DNA of 14,837 bases, taken from assembly GCA_002381945.1 (NCBI GenBank), contig DFXY01000043.1, forward strand, positions 1-14,837. Reading direction: 5' to 3'. Under the pieces are notes generated by a model. It was not told where the DNA came from. It made no database searches and saw only the letters and a program-made list of their open reading frames with translations. This document shows, one piece after another, positions 1-7,271 of the stretch. The number at the start of each line of letters is the position of its first letter. Position 1 is the first letter of the stretch. The position numbers and the translations under genes are program-made. The DNA is from Bacteriovoracaceae bacterium UBA4096 (GTDB lineage Bacteria > Bdellovibrionota > Bacteriovoracia > Bacteriovoracales > Bacteriovoracaceae).

Positions 1-26
1 GTGTGATCGGCAATGGTAAAATTCAT
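1..26 (-). CDS. fliR: FliR, flagellar export gate protein (5' end only)
   Basis: Only the first eight complete codons are inside the window, reading MNFTIADH. The ATG shares its A with the last base of the fliQ stop codon (TAATG), so the two genes are probably translationally coupled. FliR is the inner-membrane export-gate subunit that normally follows fliQ in fliLMNOPQR operons. The call rests on gene order and the coupled start, since the visible protein is too short to identify. The alternative would be flhB or a fliR-flhB fusion. Confidence 0.6.
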
Positions 27-298
27 TAACGCCTAATCAATTCCGGAATACTTGTGAAAAGGTCCTGGGTGTAAGTCACCATGGTTTCCATCATCCAGGG
101 ACTGAAGATAACCAGCGCCACGATGATCACAAGGATCTTTGGTATAAATGATAAAGTTTGTTCATTAATCTGAGTCACTGCCTGAAATATCGAAACAAGA
201 ATACCCACTACCAGTGCACCAATGAGCATAGGTGCCGCTAGCAAAAGAGTGACCTTAATCGCCTGGTTAACCACTTCAACGGCAAATTCATTTTCCAC
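26..298 (-). CDS. fliQ: FliQ, flagellar type III export gate protein
   Basis: FliQ is a small inner-membrane subunit of the flagellar type III export gate, assembling with FliP and FliR into the helical pore complex. The 90-residue product has the usual family length, with two membrane helices at about residues 16-38 and 52-74. The stretch between them contains the polar family pattern QAVTQINEQTL (39-49), which is typical of FliQ. The start is a GTG at 296-298 preceded by a GGGAG ribosome-binding site 7 nt upstream; the ATG-like triplet just inside is out of frame. It lies 11 nt downstream of fliP and its stop overlaps the fliR start. Identification is secure from sequence and gene order. 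Confidence 0.95.
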   Translation of the reverse strand: MENEFAVEVVNQAIKVTLLLAAPMLIGALVVGILVSIFQAVTQINEQTLSFIPKILVIIVALVIFSPWMMETMVTYTQDLFTSIPELIRR

Positions 299-309
299 TT
301 GAAGACTCC

Positions 310-1053
310 CTAAGTATTAAATGATCTGAGGATTGCACCTGTCACCAGCTGCCAGCCATCGACCAATACAAAAAGTAACAGTTTAAAAGGCATGGAAACC
401 AGCATTGGAGGAAGCATCATCATCCCCATTGCCATCAATACTGATGCCACCACCATATCCAGTACAATAAACGGAATATAAAGCAGAAACCCGATTTGGA
501 AGGCCGTTTTAAGTTCTGAAATAATAAAGGCCGGAATCAAATAATGAGTGGGCACAGCTTTAATATCCGCTGGGGCCGCAGCATTGGTTACATCATAAAA
601 AAGACCGATATCGGCCTTCCTCACATGCTTTTCCATGAAAGCGCGTAAATCAGTTTCTAAACCTGTGATCGCCTGAGTGGCATCAATTTGTTTAGCTTGA
701 TATGGCTTAATCGTGTTCTCATAAATTGATTTTCCAGTCGGCATCATGACAAAAACCGAAAGGAACAAGGCAAAGCCAATCAAAAGCTGATTGGGTGGCA
801 TGTTCTGGGTCCCAAGTGCCTGTCTCATAAATGAGAGAACAACTACGATACGAGTAAAAGAAGTACAAAGAATAATAATTGCTGGAGCGAGGGTAAGGAT
901 CGTAAAGAGGAGAAGGACTTCAAGTGTGTCGACAAGATTTGTTCCTTGGCCAAAGTTTACGGCCACCCCCGGAAGGTTGGCCTGTTGTGAAAAAGCGGAC
1001 TGGGACGCAATCAGCGCAAGAAGAGCGAGAGAAAACTGAGAGAATCTTTTCAT
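310..1053 (-). CDS. fliP: FliP, flagellar type III export gate protein
   Basis: FliP is the main pore-forming component of the flagellar export gate in the inner membrane. The 247-residue protein begins with a cleavable signal peptide (about 1-22, ending ASQSAFS), which is normal for FliP. The family signature follows: FTRIVVVLSFMRQALG at 66-81, then MPPNQLLIGFALFL at 85-98. A C-terminal conserved block runs from about 181 to 236 (LKTAFQIGF, the hydrophobic helix LDMVVASVLMAMGMMMLPP, and LLLFVLVDGWQLV). A loop of about 75 residues lies between the helical pairs. The ATG overlaps the fliO stop by one base (TAATG), pointing to translational coupling that would keep FliO and FliP in step; FliO is known to assist FliP oligomer assembly. 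Confidence 0.97.
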   Translation of the reverse strand: MKRFSQFSLALLALIASQSAFSQQANLPGVAVNFGQGTNLVDTLEVLLLFTILTLAPAIIILCTSFTRIVVVLSFMRQALGTQNMPPNQLLIGFALFLSVFVMMPTGKSIYENTIKPYQAKQIDATQAITGLETDLRAFMEKHVRKADIGLFYDVTNAAAPADIKAVPTHYLIPAFIISELKTAFQIGFLLYIPFIVLDMVVASVLMAMGMMMLPPMLVSMPFKLLLFVLVDGWQLVTGAILRSFNT

Positions 1054-2192
1054 TAGTTAAACTCAATCGGCTTAAGCTTCTTGGCCTTCTTCTTTAACTC
1101 ATCAGAAAACTTAACGATATCCTTGGCAGATAGGGCAGCAATTCCCTTCTCTTCCGGTACAGGAGTTGATTCATTAATATTTTCTTTTATTTTAAACTCT
1201 GGAGCAGTTGATGAATTCTCAGCTGTTCCCAAATTTAAATCAAAGTTAGTTCCTGTTACAAACTTTTCACCCTCTTTGATCAGACCGGTTGTATCCGTCA
1301 TTTCTGACAGAAACGTCAGTCCGCTTTCAGAGTTGGCCACCAGAAAGATCTGATTATGGGCCTTAACAACCATAAGTGAACGCTTTGGTGCCACATAAGT
1401 CGTACTTAAAACCTGAATCAATTGTGTGTTATTTAAAAAGCCCAGTTTCCCACGGTTAAAGACACCTTTTTTCAGAAGCTGAACCACTCCATAAAATAGA
1501 CCCAAGACCATTGCTAAGAAAACCCCAAACTTAACAGCGTATCCGGCAAATGAGAAATTATCATTAGTCGGAATTTCAGTTCGGGCAATCGCCGCCTGAT
1601 TCACTTTAACTTCGTCTTTTTTAATTTCATTAGGCTTTGGAATATCAGTATCACGGCGGGCAGTTTTGGCTGTTTCCTCTTTTACCAGATTATTAAGATA
1701 ATCCTCGTTTAGAGTTTCTTTTGCTACTGTACTCTTTTCTATCTTGGCCAAAACTTTATTGTCAGTTTTCTTAGGAGTTGTTGGTTTCGTCGGAATAACC
1801 GGTTTGACACTTTCTACCCGGGCAACAGTTCCTCTAGGGAAAATGACTTCAATGTTTTTATTCTTCCAGCCAAGATTCACACCTTCAGCTTTAACTTCAT
1901 AGGGCAGAACGATTTTGATAACGGCCTTACCATTTAAAACATTCGCAGAAAGTTGAGCACCACTTACATTCCTATAAATACCATTAAAGGCTTCAGCGTC
2001 ACTGAGTGTAACTTCAATTGTCTTACCAGTGACTTTATAATCAGGAAGTTCGCCTGAGCGGCCTTCCAGGGCTATATTAAAATATCCATTTGAACCGTTG
2101 GTTTTCAGATCGAGAGACGTCACTTTGACACCGGCCTGGGCACTTAATGATGCCAGAGTCAAAAGAGTGAGAGTAATGAGCTTCCTATTCAT
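1053..2192 (-). CDS. fliO: FliO-like protein with a long periplasmic AMIN-like extension
   Basis: FliO is a scaffold for FliP ring assembly in the inner membrane. The 379-residue product is much longer than enterobacterial FliO (roughly 120 residues). Reading in order: signal peptide 1-20 (ends SLSAQA); a beta-rich region at about 22-120 resembling AMIN-type periplasmic domains; a Lys/Thr/Pro-rich linker at about 125-210; one membrane helix at about 216-238; a cytoplasmic FliO core at about 250-300 containing TQLIQVLSTTYVAPKRSLMVVK; and a charged tail rich in Lys and Glu. An AAGGA site 8 nt before the ATG supports the start. It sits between fliN and fliP, which fixes the assignment. The AMIN label is by pattern only: alternating hydrophobic strands and a pattern like LSDAEAF. 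Such N-terminal extensions occur in some non-enteric FliO proteins, where their role is unclear. Confidence 0.87.
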   Translation of the reverse strand: MNRKLITLTLLTLASLSAQAGVKVTSLDLKTNGSNGYFNIALEGRSGELPDYKVTGKTIEVTLSDAEAFNGIYRNVSGAQLSANVLNGKAVIKIVLPYEVKAEGVNLGWKNKNIEVIFPRGTVARVESVKPVIPTKPTTPKKTDNKVLAKIEKSTVAKETLNEDYLNNLVKEETAKTARRDTDIPKPNEIKKDEVKVNQAAIARTEIPTNDNFSFAGYAVKFGVFLAMVLGLFYGVVQLLKKGVFNRGKLGFLNNTQLIQVLSTTYVAPKRSLMVVKAHNQIFLVANSESGLTFLSEMTDTTGLIKEGEKFVTGTNFDLNLGTAENSSTAPEFKIKENINESTPVPEEKGIAALSAKDIVKFSDELKKKAKKLKPIEFN

Positions 2193-2231
2193 AGAGTAAT
2201 CCTTCCTGGTTTACTACCGAAAATCCAACAG

Positions 2232-2588
2232 TTACTTAAGCGATTCAATACGTTCAAGAGGACTAATAATATCTGTGAGTCGGATTCCGAATTTCTCGTT
2301 CACCACCACAACTTCCCCTCTTGCAACCAGCTTGCCATTTACCAGAACCTCTAAAGGTTCACCGGCCAGCTTATCAAGTTCCAGAACAGATCCCTGACCT
2401 AATTGTAATAGATCTTTAATAATCACTTTGGCCCTTCCAAGTTCCACACTTACCTTGAGTGGAATATCCAGGATAAAGTCAAGGTTCTGAACCTTAAGCT
2501 TATTAAGAGCATCATCACCCGCTTTAATCTGGTCCGCGAGTTCGCGAATAGCATCTTTGTTGTTCTCTGACATTTCTGATGACGTCAT
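2232..2588 (-). CDS. fliN: FliN, flagellar motor switch protein
   Basis: FliN forms the lower ring of the flagellar C-ring with FliM and helps dock export substrates. The 118-residue protein has a polar, helical N-terminus (about 1-32) followed by a SpoA/surface-presentation domain at about 36-113. Recognisable blocks are FILDIPLKVSVELGRAKVIIKD, LGQGSVLELDKLAGEPLEV (both split around 38-81) and LVNGKLVARGEVVVVNEKFGIRLTDI, which read as canonical FliN. The ATG at 2586-2588 has AAAGGA overlapping the fliM stop (TAAAGGA), 8 nt upstream. A second Met at residue 6 lacks its own site. It lies 11 nt after fliM and 39 nt before fliO. Confidence 0.96.
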   Translation of the reverse strand: MTSSEMSENNKDAIRELADQIKAGDDALNKLKVQNLDFILDIPLKVSVELGRAKVIIKDLLQLGQGSVLELDKLAGEPLEVLVNGKLVARGEVVVVNEKFGIRLTDIISPLERIESLK

Positions 2589-2599
2589 GTTCTTGTCCT

Positions 2600-3601
2600 T
2601 TATGTGATTCTACGGGTGACTTGAACAGCGCGGTTGCCCTTGTATACGCCGATCAAACATTTTAGTTTTTTTGCATCTTCAATCTCTAGATCCAGTTCGC
2701 CGGAAACTTCCTGGGACAAAGGAATGATATCTCCGACCTGAAGGCCGATAAGATCTCCAATTGTCATTTCTGTTTCACCCAGTTTTACGACTGCTGTTGC
2801 ATGGGCATGTTGAACATGCTCCTGCATTGAACGAGTCCAGAGAGTATCCACAACATCATTATCAGTCTGATAACTTGATGAAAGTTTTTGTTTAATCGGT
2901 TCGATGGTTGAGTAAGGGATAACCACCATGATGGTACCTGAAGCAGATTCAAACTCTACTTCAAAGGTAGTCGTAATAATTACGTCGGAAGGAGGAACCA
3001 CACCCACGAACTGTGGGTTAATTTCAGTACGGACATATTGAGCATCAATTCTGTGAACTGGCGCCCAAGCTTCTTCCAGATCATTAATGGCCATATCCAT
3101 TACACGTCTCATGAAAGAAAGTTCAATCGAGGTAAATTCTTTTCCTTCAATCTTAGTGAATGGACGATCTGTTCCACCGAAGTATGAATCAATGATCGCA
3201 TAGGCAAGTTTTGATTCAAATACGATCAGAGCAGGGCCACGTAATTCGTTAAAACGCATGATACACATGCAAGAAGGGATCGGAAGAGTATTTACAAATT
3301 CACCAAACTTTAAAAGATCGGTAGAAATCATTGAGATCGTAGAGATTTTTCGTAGGGAGTTTGAGAGAGACACACGAAACTGACGAATAAACCGCTCGTA
3401 AATGATTTCAAGAATCGGCATTCGGCCGCGGATAACACGGTCCTGGTTAGTCAGGTCATAAGGCTGGATATTGGCATCGTTCTCTTCGACTTCACCAAAT
3501 CCATCCATTCCACCAGAATCACCGGAAGAACCTGAATCTCCATCATCGTTGACGGCATTTAATAATGCGTCTACTTCGTCTTGGCTCAGTACTTGGGCCA
3601 T
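2600..3601 (-). CDS. fliM: FliM, flagellar motor switch protein
   Basis: FliM is the C-ring subunit that binds phosphorylated CheY and sets rotation direction. The 333-residue protein opens with the CheY-binding peptide, LSQDEVDALLNAV at 5-17. A Gly/Ser/Asp-rich flexible linker follows (about 19-42), then the CheC-like middle domain from about 50 to 240, which includes the GGTD motif at 142-145. A C-terminal SpoA domain at about 255-330 pairs with FliN. The N-terminal peptide is intact, so chemotactic control of the motor is expected. The start is strongly supported by AGGAGGGG about 6 nt upstream of the ATG at 3599-3601, the best ribosome-binding site in the operon. Confidence 0.97.
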   Translation of the reverse strand: MAQVLSQDEVDALLNAVNDDGDSGSSGDSGGMDGFGEVEENDANIQPYDLTNQDRVIRGRMPILEIIYERFIRQFRVSLSNSLRKISTISMISTDLLKFGEFVNTLPIPSCMCIMRFNELRGPALIVFESKLAYAIIDSYFGGTDRPFTKIEGKEFTSIELSFMRRVMDMAINDLEEAWAPVHRIDAQYVRTEINPQFVGVVPPSDVIITTTFEVEFESASGTIMVVIPYSTIEPIKQKLSSSYQTDNDVVDTLWTRSMQEHVQHAHATAVVKLGETEMTIGDLIGLQVGDIIPLSQEVSGELDLEIEDAKKLKCLIGVYKGNRAVQVTRRIT

Positions 3602-3643
3602 GATTTCCCCTCCTGGGACTTAAACTAAGAAGCGTCCTGCTAG

Positions 3644-4183
3644 TTAGTTGATTTGGAAGCTGATGTAGTAAATATCTTCCACTTTTCCATCAATCAAAAA
3701 TGAATTGATAGAAGCTTTAATCTCTTCTTTTAAAAAACTCTTACCTTCTTTTTTAAGAAGGTCTTCAGGTCTTTTGGTATTTAGAATACTGATGATGGTG
3801 TCGCGAATCTGGGGTTTTCTCGCAACAAATTCTGCATTCTGAGCATCGTCACTCATTTTTAAAACAGCATCGAGACGAACATAGCGGCGTGGACCATCTC
3901 CTTGGGCCAGATTCACTGTAAAGTTATCAAGCGTAAGTAGATTATCCTGCTTTACCGTCTCTACTTTTTTCTGTTCGCCAGCTGCATCTTCCGATGCACC
4001 TGAGGAAGAGTTGCTTTCTTTCAGGAGTGTTGTGAGTTCCGGACGCTTGGATTCCATATCCATGAAACGCCATTGGAAATAAGCGACTGTGCCCATTGCA
4101 ACGATGTTCACAATCATAAGGATTGTGAGTAAGGGGTTTTTAGAGGAGGGTGGAACCTGTCCTGGATTATTTTCTTCAGCCAT
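3644..4183 (-). CDS. fliL: FliL, flagellar basal-body-associated protein
   Basis: FliL is a single-pass inner-membrane protein with a periplasmic stomatin-like domain that rings the stator units and supports motor torque. From the chosen start the product is 179 residues: a short cytoplasmic segment, one membrane helix at about 17-37, a Ser/Glu/Lys linker, and a FliL domain at about 82-179 (NLLTLDNFTVNLA, YVRLDAVLKM, IRDTIISILNTKRPEDL, IYYISFQIN at the end). The frame stays open for 48 more codons upstream to 4327. I start at 4183 because AAAGG lies 5 nt upstream and because a good promoter falls inside the apparent extension. It is the first gene of the fliLMNOPQR operon. Confidence 0.93.
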   Translation of the reverse strand: MAEENNPGQVPPSSKNPLLTILMIVNIVAMGTVAYFQWRFMDMESKRPELTTLLKESNSSSGASEDAAGEQKKVETVKQDNLLTLDNFTVNLAQGDGPRRYVRLDAVLKMSDDAQNAEFVARKPQIRDTIISILNTKRPEDLLKKEGKSFLKEEIKASINSFLIDGKVEDIYYISFQIN

Positions 4184-4188
4184 TGTTA

Positions 4189-4193
4189 CCTTT
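4189..4193 (-). promoter_or_regulatory. Ribosome-binding site deciding the fliL start
   Basis: AAAGG lies 5 nt upstream of the ATG at 4181-4183. Together with the promoter farther upstream it argues against the longer reading that begins at 4327. Confidence 0.7.
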
Positions 4194-4196
4194 AAG

Positions 4197-4217
4197 AAAA
4201 ATGCCCAATCCTTGGGC
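4197..4217 (-). promoter_or_regulatory. Leader hairpin with T-tract just upstream of fliL
   Basis: On the minus strand GCCCAA (4217-4212) and TTGGGC (4208-4203) form a perfect 6-bp stem with a GGA loop, followed by A and TTTTT (4201-4197). The hairpin would begin only about 3 nt after the predicted start of the fliL transcript. It could be a weak terminator or attenuator, a leftover terminator for the macB operon, or a 5' stabilising hairpin. The stem and T-tract are seen directly; the function is inference. Confidence 0.5.
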
Positions 4218-4226
4218 TTAGTCAAA

Positions 4227-4255
4227 ATTATAACTTCCAATGGCATTTGAATCAA
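4227..4255 (-). promoter_or_regulatory. Sigma-70-type promoter of the fliL operon
   Basis: On the minus strand a TTGATT box (4255-4250) is followed, after exactly 17 nt, by a perfect TATAAT (4232-4227). The predicted transcript start is near 4220, giving a leader of about 37 nt to the fliL ATG. This suggests housekeeping-type transcription of the flagellar gate and switch genes, unlike the sigma-54 or sigma-28 promoters common for many flagellar operons. No sigma-54 -24/-12 pattern was noticed here. Confidence 0.65.
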
Positions 4256-4278
4256 GGATTGCCCCCGGGATCGGGTAC

Positions 4279-4330
4279 AATTTGCCGTTTTCGACGAATC
4301 CACCGTCATTGCGGTGACTTTCGGCAAATT
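4279..4330. repeat. Nested inverted repeat between macB and fliL
   Basis: A perfect 9-bp inverted repeat, AATTTGCCG (4279-4287) and CGGCAAATT (4322-4330), encloses a second perfect 5-bp one, CACCG (4301-4305) and CGGTG (4312-4316). A small TTCG-A-CGAA dyad also lies on the left flank. No T-tract follows on either strand, so it is not an obvious intrinsic terminator. It lies 24 bp or more upstream of the fliL -35 box, where it could be a regulator site, and directly downstream of macB, where it could protect the 3' end of that mRNA. Confidence 0.55.
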
Positions 4331-4368
4331 CTGCCTCCAAAATGGCCAACAAAATTACTCGGATCAAT

Positions 4369-6321
4369 CTAGTCTGACCTCAGGGCCTCAATAGGATGAA
4401 GCTTCGAAGCTGATCTGGCGGGGTAAACGCCAAAAATTAAACCGATGATAAGTGAGAATACAAAAGAAATTACAATACTCATGGGTGAGATTGCCGTCGC
4501 CCAACCAGTCAGGGTATTCAATAATATGGCGAGGAATCCACCGGTCAGGATGCCGGCAATACCGCCAACAATTCCCACAACAACTGATTCAACCAAAAAC
4601 TGATAAAGAATATCTTTGCGGGTGGCCCCGATTGCTTTTCGAAGGCCGATTTCCTTAGTTCTTTCAGTGACGGATACCAACATGATATTCATTATTCCGA
4701 TTCCACCAACCAGAAGTGATACAGCAGCTATAACAGTCAGGAGCATTGTCATTGTCTGACTGCTCGAAGAGATCGCTTTTTGAATATCGGCCATGTTATG
4801 TATTCTAAAAGCTTCTTCTTTTTGAGATTCTGGAATTTTATGTCTGGTATTTATAAAATCTAAAACTTCATCCTCTACTCCAGACATATCAGTATTCTCA
4901 TCTACCTGTAGATCAATTGAATCAACTGTCGTTTTTCCCAAAAGCCTTTTCATTCCAGTCTGGAGAGGTACCATAATAATATCATCCTGGTCTCGCCAGC
5001 CAGTGGCACCTTTCTCGGGCAGGATCCCGATCACCAAAAAATTATTTTTATTAATTTTAATAGTTTCACCAATCGCAGGTTTTCCGCCAAATAATTCTCT
5101 GTGAAGAGTGGCACCAATAACTGCAACGCGAGCCCGCTTCCGGTTCTCCTCTTCAGTAAAAAAACGTCCCTCCTGAGGTTGATAGGACCTTAAGTCCTTA
5201 TACTCAGGAATCACACCCATAATCTGGGTATTCCAGTTTTTGTTTTTAAAAGAGGCCTGTCCCCTTCCATCAACATTGGGTGCTGAAGCCACAATTTGTG
5301 GAAAACGCGCTTTAATGGCAGCAGCGTCTTCCGGATAAAGAAGCGCGGTGGCCCCGGCTTCCAGGGCGGATCCACTTGATCTCATCGCCCCAGTTCTCAG
5401 TACCAAAATGTTGGCACCAAGGGAGGATAATTGAGATTCAATTGCTTTTTGTGCCCCTTTACCAATGGCCAGCATAGTCACCACTGATGCCACACCGATT
5501 AAAACTCCCAATACAGAAAGGAAGGTTCGGATTTTATTTGAGAGTAACTGCTTGAGTCCCTGTCTAAAGTGTTCGTTTAAGGTAAGGCCTGCGTGTTTTT
5601 TTTCTAAAGCTAATCCTGGTTGAAAATCCTTCTGATGAATAGGTCTGTTTCTTTTATCAGAAAGGATTCTTCCGTCTCGCATGCGTACGATTCGTTTACA
5701 TTTTTCACCAATTTCATCTTCATGGGTGACCATGACTATAGTCATCCCCTGATCATTTAATTTTTTCAGGATGGAGATAACCTGCTCTTCACTTTGAGAA
5801 TCAAGATTCCCAGTTGGCTCATCTGCCAAAATCAATCTAGGATTATTAACCAGAGCACGGGCTATCGCCACTCGTTGCTGTTGACCACCTGACATCTCCC
5901 GGGGCAAGTGATGAGACCGATCTAACAGACCCACGCCTTCTAGATATGGAAGGGATTTTTCTTTATCGATTTTTCCTTCAGAATAAAGCAAGGGTAAGGC
6001 AACGTTTTCTGAAGCAGTAAAAAAGCTTAAAAGATTAAACTGCTGAAATATAAAACCTAATTCATGTCTGCGAAAGTAAGCTAACTGATCTTCATTTAAA
6101 GTTGATATATCCTGATCACCGAATGCATACTGACCACTGGTGGCAATATCCAGACAACCAATAAGATTTAAGAGTGTCGATTTTCCGGAGCCAGAAGGAC
6201 CCATAATGGCGACAAAGTCTCCTTCTTCAATGACCAGGGAGACATCATCCAACACTTTGAGAGTGTTATCTCCCATCTGATAGACTTTATCAATATGATC
6301 AAGCCTGATCAATGGCTTCAT
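4369..6321 (-). CDS. macB: MacB-like ABC transporter, fused ATPase and permease
   Basis: This protein powers transport across the envelope together with a membrane-fusion protein and a TolC channel. The 650 residues match the usual length of MacB. The ATPase domain (about 1-222) has Walker A GPSGSGKST at 41-49, Q-loop Gln at 93-94, the signature MSGGQQQR at 143-150, Walker B LILADEP at 163-169, D-loop GNLD and the switch His at 200, so it should be active. The permease half has a first membrane helix at about 265-287, a large periplasmic domain at about 290-520, and three C-terminal helices at about 523-547, 578-602 and 612-634 with the FtsX-type motif ERTKEIGLRKAIGA. The ATG overlaps the macA stop by four bases (ATGA), with AGGAG upstream. 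The substrate cannot be read from the sequence; lipoprotein, peptide or macrolide export are all possible. Confidence 0.93.
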   Translation of the reverse strand: MKPLIRLDHIDKVYQMGDNTLKVLDDVSLVIEEGDFVAIMGPSGSGKSTLLNLIGCLDIATSGQYAFGDQDISTLNEDQLAYFRRHELGFIFQQFNLLSFFTASENVALPLLYSEGKIDKEKSLPYLEGVGLLDRSHHLPREMSGGQQQRVAIARALVNNPRLILADEPTGNLDSQSEEQVISILKKLNDQGMTIVMVTHEDEIGEKCKRIVRMRDGRILSDKRNRPIHQKDFQPGLALEKKHAGLTLNEHFRQGLKQLLSNKIRTFLSVLGVLIGVASVVTMLAIGKGAQKAIESQLSSLGANILVLRTGAMRSSGSALEAGATALLYPEDAAAIKARFPQIVASAPNVDGRGQASFKNKNWNTQIMGVIPEYKDLRSYQPQEGRFFTEEENRKRARVAVIGATLHRELFGGKPAIGETIKINKNNFLVIGILPEKGATGWRDQDDIIMVPLQTGMKRLLGKTTVDSIDLQVDENTDMSGVEDEVLDFINTRHKIPESQKEEAFRIHNMADIQKAISSSSQTMTMLLTVIAAVSLLVGGIGIMNIMLVSVTERTKEIGLRKAIGATRKDILYQFLVESVVVGIVGGIAGILTGGFLAILLNTLTGWATAISPMSIVISFVFSLIIGLIFGVYPARSASKLHPIEALRSD

Positions 6322-7271
6322 TTCTTTTTACTCCTACGCGAAGGCATAAAAGGATTTGTTGATTTATTTGCACCAAAAGTTTTTGTCTTGTCTTCGATCA
6401 AGACGATATCATTTTCTTGAAGACCTGAAATGATTTCGATTTTTTTTCCATCATCACTGCCTGTTTCAATTTCTTGAAGAGAGTATTTATCAGCGTTTTT
6501 TAAACGGACACGACTGCCCTCCTGATCAGTGATAAGTGCAGTCATGGGTAAAGTTAAAACGTTCTCTTTTCTTGAAATTTCTATATCCACATTTGCCGTC
6601 ATCCCACTTCTCATAAAATCAGGGATCTCATCCGGTAAAACATCCACGGCATAAGTCGTTACATTATTCAAAACCGTCGCGTCGTAAGCGACGTGAACAA
6701 CTTTCCCAGAGAAGGGTTTATTCGGGTAAGCGTCGAGGGTCACTTGGGCAGATTGACCTACTTTGATTTGAGCAATATCAGTTTCATCAACCTGGGTCTT
6801 AACCGTCAGTCGGTCGGCCATGGTAAATATCGAATCCACATTGGTAAAACTCTGGCCCGCTTCAACGTTTCTTAAAATAATAGTTCCATCAATAGGTGCT
6901 ATGACAGGCGTCGCCTTGTAAAGATCTTCCCATTTTTTTATTTCAGCAGCTCCTTGGGTTCTGACCGAATCCAATAAAGCAGCTCTTTCAGTGGAACTGA
7001 TCCAGGCGAGAATCTTTCCTTTTTTAACTTCCTCGCCTTCCTTAATCAGGACTGATTCAATTCTTCCAGCAATAGGCGGTTTGATTTCAAGACGGTTTTG
7101 AGGGCTTACAGTGGCAGAGGCTTGAATTTTTAATATCAATTCACCTTTTTTTACCGTGATTTCTTTCATCACGACTTCTTCCTCGGCACTTCGAAAATAA
7201 TAAACAGCAACACCCGCAACTAGTATTAAGATGAAACCAATCCATAGAAGGTTTTTATTTTTGATGTTCAA
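6318..7271 (-). CDS. macA: MacA/RND-type periplasmic membrane-fusion protein
   Basis: This is the periplasmic adaptor linking MacB to the outer-membrane channel. It is 317 residues from the chosen start. The order is: an N-terminal membrane anchor at about 8-26, a first lipoyl half at about 62-90 (IAGRIESVLIKEGEEVKKGK), a very short helical hairpin at about 92-121, a second lipoyl half at about 123-142 (VIAPIDGTIILRNVEAGQ), a beta-barrel at about 150-232, and a membrane-proximal domain to about 295, with a basic C-terminal tail. The start is TTG at 7271, which overlaps the tolC stop (TTGA) and has AAGGA 8 nt upstream. Another TTG at 7304 would overlap tolC by 37 nt. The hairpin is far shorter than in enterobacterial MacA, so the contact with TolC may differ. 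Confidence 0.88.
   Translation of the reverse strand: MNIKNKNLLWIGFILILVAGVAVYYFRSAEEEVVMKEITVKKGELILKIQASATVSPQNRLEIKPPIAGRIESVLIKEGEEVKKGKILAWISSTERAALLDSVRTQGAAEIKKWEDLYKATPVIAPIDGTIILRNVEAGQSFTNVDSIFTMADRLTVKTQVDETDIAQIKVGQSAQVTLDAYPNKPFSGKVVHVAYDATVLNNVTTYAVDVLPDEIPDFMRSGMTANVDIEISRKENVLTLPMTALITDQEGSRVRLKNADKYSLQEIETGSDDGKKIEIISGLQENDIVLIEDKTKTFGANKSTNPFMPSRRSKKK

Noticed and set aside
791..1353. Plus-strand open frames antisense to fliP and fliO
   Set aside because: They fall inside strongly conserved minus-strand genes, have no good ribosome-binding site or recognisable domain, and read as translation shadows.
4184..4327. Longer FliL reading starting upstream at 4327 and adding 48 residues
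   Set aside because: It contains the promoter and leader hairpin, lacks a good ribosome-binding site, and the added sequence does not look like a FliL N-terminus. The ATG at 4183 has AAAGG.
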